DNA of 29,331 nt from assembly GCF_042687825.1 (NCBI RefSeq), contig NZ_JBHUQE010000029.1, positions 1 to 29,331 on the forward strand, read 5' to 3'. The DNA comes from Sedimentitalea sp042687825. GTDB taxonomy: Bacteria; Pseudomonadota; Alphaproteobacteria; Rhodobacterales; Rhodobacteraceae. The position numbers and the translations under genes are program-made. Below the pieces are notes generated by a model. The model made no database searches. It was not told the origin of the DNA and saw only the letters and a list, made by a program, of their open reading frames with translations. This document shows, one piece after another, positions 27,106 to 29,331 of the stretch. Positions within the stretch are counted from its first letter, which is position 1, and each line of letters opens with the position of its first letter.

Positions 27106-29223
27106 ATGGCACGCGACTATCCGCTCGACCGCTACCGCAACTTCGGCATCATGGCCCATATCGATGCAGGCAAGACCACCTGCAGCGAACGGATCCTGTA
27201 TTACACCGGCAAATCCCACAACATCGGTGAGGTGCACGACGGTGCGGCCACCATGGACTGGATGGAGCAGGAGCAGGAACGCGGCATCACCATCACCTCG
27301 GCTGCAACCACCACCTTCTGGGAGCGCACCGAAGACGGTGCAACCGCCGAGACGCCCAAGCACCGGATGAACATCATCGATACACCCGGCCACGTTGATT
27401 TCACCATCGAGGTCGAGCGGTCGCTGGCGGTTCTGGACGGCGCGGTCGCCGTGCTGGACGCCAATGCCGGTGTCGAGCCGCAGACCGAGACCGTGTGGCG
27501 TCAGGCAGACCGTTACAAGGTGCCGCGTATCGTGTTCGTCAACAAGATGGACAAGATCGGCGCCGACTTCTTCAACTGCGTGAAGATGATCAAGGACCGC
27601 ACCGGTGCGATCCCCGCCCCGATCCAGATCCCGATCGGCGCCGAAAACGAGCTGGAAGGCATCGTCGACCTGGTCACCATGGAAGAGTGGGTCTGGGCCG
27701 GTGAAGACCTGGGCGCGTCCTGGGAAAAGCGTCCGATCCGCGATAGCCTCAAGGACACCGCCGACGAATGGCGCGCGACGCTGATCGAGACCGCCGTCGA
27801 AATGGACGACGACGCGATGGAGGCCTATCTGGAGGGCGAAGAGCCTGACGTGCCGACCTTGCGCCGCCTGATCCGTGCCGGCACCCTGGGCATCAAGTTC
27901 ATCCCGGTTCTCTGTGGCTCGGCCTTCAAGAACAAGGGTGTGCAGCCGCTGTTGAACGCCGTGATCGACTATCTGCCCAGCCCGCTGGACGTCGTCGACT
28001 ATATGGGCTTCAAGCCGGGTGACGAGACCGAGACCCGCGACATCGCCCGTCGGGCGGATGACGGCATGGCATTCTCGGCGCTGGCGTTCAAGATCATGAA
28101 CGACCCGTTCGTCGGCTCGCTGACCTTTACCCGCATCTATTCCGGCACGCTGGAAAAGGGCGCGACCCTGCTGAACTCGACCAAGGGCAAGAAAGAGCGC
28201 GTCGGCCGGATGATGATGATGCACTCGAACAACCGGGAGGAAATCACCGAAGCCTTTGCCGGCGACATCATCGCGCTGGCCGGTCTCAAGGATACCACCA
28301 CCGGGGACACGCTGTGCGCGGTCAACGATCCGGTGGTTCTGGAAACCATGACCTTCCCCGATCCGGTGATCGAGATTGCCGTCGAGCCCAAGACCAAGGC
28401 CGACCAGGAGAAGATGAGCCAGGGTCTGGCCCGTCTGGCCGCCGAAGACCCGTCCTTCCGCGTCGAGACCGATCTGGAAAGCGGTCAGACCATCATGAAG
28501 GGCATGGGCGAACTGCACCTGGACATCCTGGTGGATCGCCTCAAGCGCGAGTTCAAGGTCGAGGCAAATATCGGTGCGCCGCAGGTGGCCTATCGCGAGA
28601 CCATCGGGCACGAGGTCGAGCACACCTATACCCACAAGAAACAATCCGGTGGGTCGGGTCAGTTCGCCGAGGTCAAGCTGATCATCACGCCGACCGAGCC
28701 GGGCGAGGGCTATTCCTTCGAAAGCCGCATCGTCGGCGGTGCCGTGCCCAAGGAATACATTCCGGGCGTGGAAAAAGGCATCAAATCGGTCATGGACAGC
28801 GGCCCGCTGGCCGGCTTCCCGGTGATCGACTTCAAGGTGGCGCTGATCGACGGCAAGTTCCATGACGTTGACTCCTCGGTGCTGGCCTTTGAGATCGCCG
28901 CCCGCATGTGCATGCGCGAAGGCATGCGCAAGGCCGGCGCCAAGATGCTGGAACCGATCATGAAGGTCGAGGTGGTGACCCCCGAGGATTACACCGGCGG
29001 CATCATCGGCGACCTGACCAGCCGCCGCGGTCAGGTGACGGGACAGGAAACCCGCGGCAACGCCATCGCCATCGACGCGATGGTGCCGCTGGCCAACATG
29101 TTCGGCTATATCAACACGCTGCGTTCGATGAGCTCGGGCCGGGCGAACTTTACCATGCAGTTCGACCATTACGATCCGGTGCCGCAGAACATCAGCGACG
29201 AGATCCAGGCCAAATACGCATAA
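27106..29223 (+). CDS. fusA: Elongation factor G
   Basis: This is a 705-residue translational GTPase. The G1 motif AHIDAGKTT is at 17-25, switch/G2 ERGITITSAATT follows, the G3 motif DTPGHVDFT starts at Asp92, and the G4 motif NKMD is at 146-149. Domains II to V follow, including a domain IV/V region with GGAVPKEYIPGVEKG and the ending NISDEIQAKYA. EF-G drives translocation and, with RRF, ribosome recycling. The upstream CAGAGG is a weak ribosome-binding site, so some coupling with rpsG is likely. The sequence is complete and ordinary for alphaproteobacteria. Confidence 0.99.
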   Translation: MARDYPLDRYRNFGIMAHIDAGKTTCSERILYYTGKSHNIGEVHDGAATMDWMEQEQERGITITSAATTTFWERTEDGATAETPKHRMNIIDTPGHVDFTIEVERSLAVLDGAVAVLDANAGVEPQTETVWRQADRYKVPRIVFVNKMDKIGADFFNCVKMIKDRTGAIPAPIQIPIGAENELEGIVDLVTMEEWVWAGEDLGASWEKRPIRDSLKDTADEWRATLIETAVEMDDDAMEAYLEGEEPDVPTLRRLIRAGTLGIKFIPVLCGSAFKNKGVQPLLNAVIDYLPSPLDVVDYMGFKPGDETETRDIARRADDGMAFSALAFKIMNDPFVGSLTFTRIYSGTLEKGATLLNSTKGKKERVGRMMMMHSNNREEITEAFAGDIIALAGLKDTTTGDTLCAVNDPVVLETMTFPDPVIEIAVEPKTKADQEKMSQGLARLAAEDPSFRVETDLESGQTIMKGMGELHLDILVDRLKREFKVEANIGAPQVAYRETIGHEVEHTYTHKKQSGGSGQFAEVKLIITPTEPGEGYSFESRIVGGAVPKEYIPGVEKGIKSVMDSGPLAGFPVIDFKVALIDGKFHDVDSSVLAFEIAARMCMREGMRKAGAKMLEPIMKVEVVTPEDYTGGIIGDLTSRRGQVTGQETRGNAIAIDAMVPLANMFGYINTLRSMSSGRANFTMQFDHYDPVPQNISDEIQAKYA

Positions 29224-29229
29224 CCGGGT

Positions 29230-29281
29230 GGCGGGGTGAACCCCGCCCTACCCACCAACTGTAGGGCGGGGCCTCCCCGCC
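29230..29281 (+). promoter_or_regulatory. fusA-tuf spacer with four alternating complementary arms
   Basis: GGCGGGG (29230-29236), CCCCGCC (29241-29247), GGCGGGG (29265-29271) and CCCCGCC (29275-29281) can pair either 1:2 with 3:4, or 2:3, the latter extending to 11 bp (29241-29251 with 29261-29271). The two folds exclude each other. There is no T-run. It may set the fusA/tuf expression ratio, or be a member of a dispersed palindromic repeat family. Confidence 0.5.
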
Positions 29282-29308
29282 ATCCGAAAGAGAAAAAGGA
29301 GACCTGTC

Positions 29309-29331
29309 ATGGGTAAGGAAAAGTTTGAGCG
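29309..29331 (+). CDS. tuf: Elongation factor Tu, N-terminal fragment (cut by window edge)
   Basis: The ATG at 29309 is preceded by a strong AAAAAGGAGA ribosome-binding site and reads MGKEKFE before the window ends. EF-Tu begins MAKEKFER in most relatives, and tuf follows fusA in the str operon, so the assignment is firm despite the short fragment. The second residue is Gly in place of the usual Ala, a small difference. Confidence 0.88.

Noticed and set aside
27073..29169. A 698-codon frame antisense to fusA
   Set aside because: Shadow of fusA; no family features.

Overview
This window is a housekeeping chromosomal segment from an alphaproteobacterium, most likely a member of the Rhodobacteraceae/Roseobacter group. 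The reasons are the high GC content, a one-helix SecE of about 65 residues directly behind tRNA-Trp, rpoB/rpoC protein signatures, a 'rhamnosyl transferase' family protein of a type common in roseobacters, and a tripartite tricarboxylate transporter (TTT). The genus cannot be fixed from the sequence alone.

Layout. (1) 1-24: the last codons of an unknown plus-strand gene, then a terminator. (2) 153-3164, minus strand: an overlapping response regulator / sensor kinase / periplasmic binding protein set, divergent from tctC-tctB-tctA (3270-6690, plus). Three direct repeats in the divergent spacer look like the regulator's operator. The tctC-tctB spacer holds an inverted-repeat element and a visible assembly scar: an exact 147-bp repeat on both sides of a single N. 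(3) 6802-8169: a hexapeptide acetyltransferase convergent with a DUF374 acyltransferase. (4) 8366-23784: tRNA-Trp, secE, nusG, rplK, rplA, rplJ, rplL, rpoB, rpoC. This classical transcription/translation block is interrupted twice: by a membrane GGDEF protein between nusG and rplK, and by an antisense SGNH-hydrolase/RTX protein between rplA and rplJ. (5) 24176-25891: a DMT-family transporter and a putative glycosyltransferase, convergent with overlapping ends. (6) 26231-29331: the str operon rpsL-rpsG-fusA-tuf, with tuf cut by the window edge.

How the parts work together. The Tct locus is probably a substrate-inducible uptake system: the kinase, perhaps informed by its own binding protein, phosphorylates the regulator, which acts on the tctCBA promoter. 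The core block supplies ribosomal stalk proteins, RNA polymerase beta and beta', NusG and SecE. Its spacers carry strong hairpins (rplJ leader, rplL-rpoB, rpoB-rpoC, fusA-tuf) that probably tune expression and RNA processing. No phage, CRISPR, insertion sequence or clearly new multi-gene system was seen. The most unusual points are the two accessory genes inside the ribosomal/RNAP block, the kinase-linked binding protein, and the structured intergenic RNA elements.
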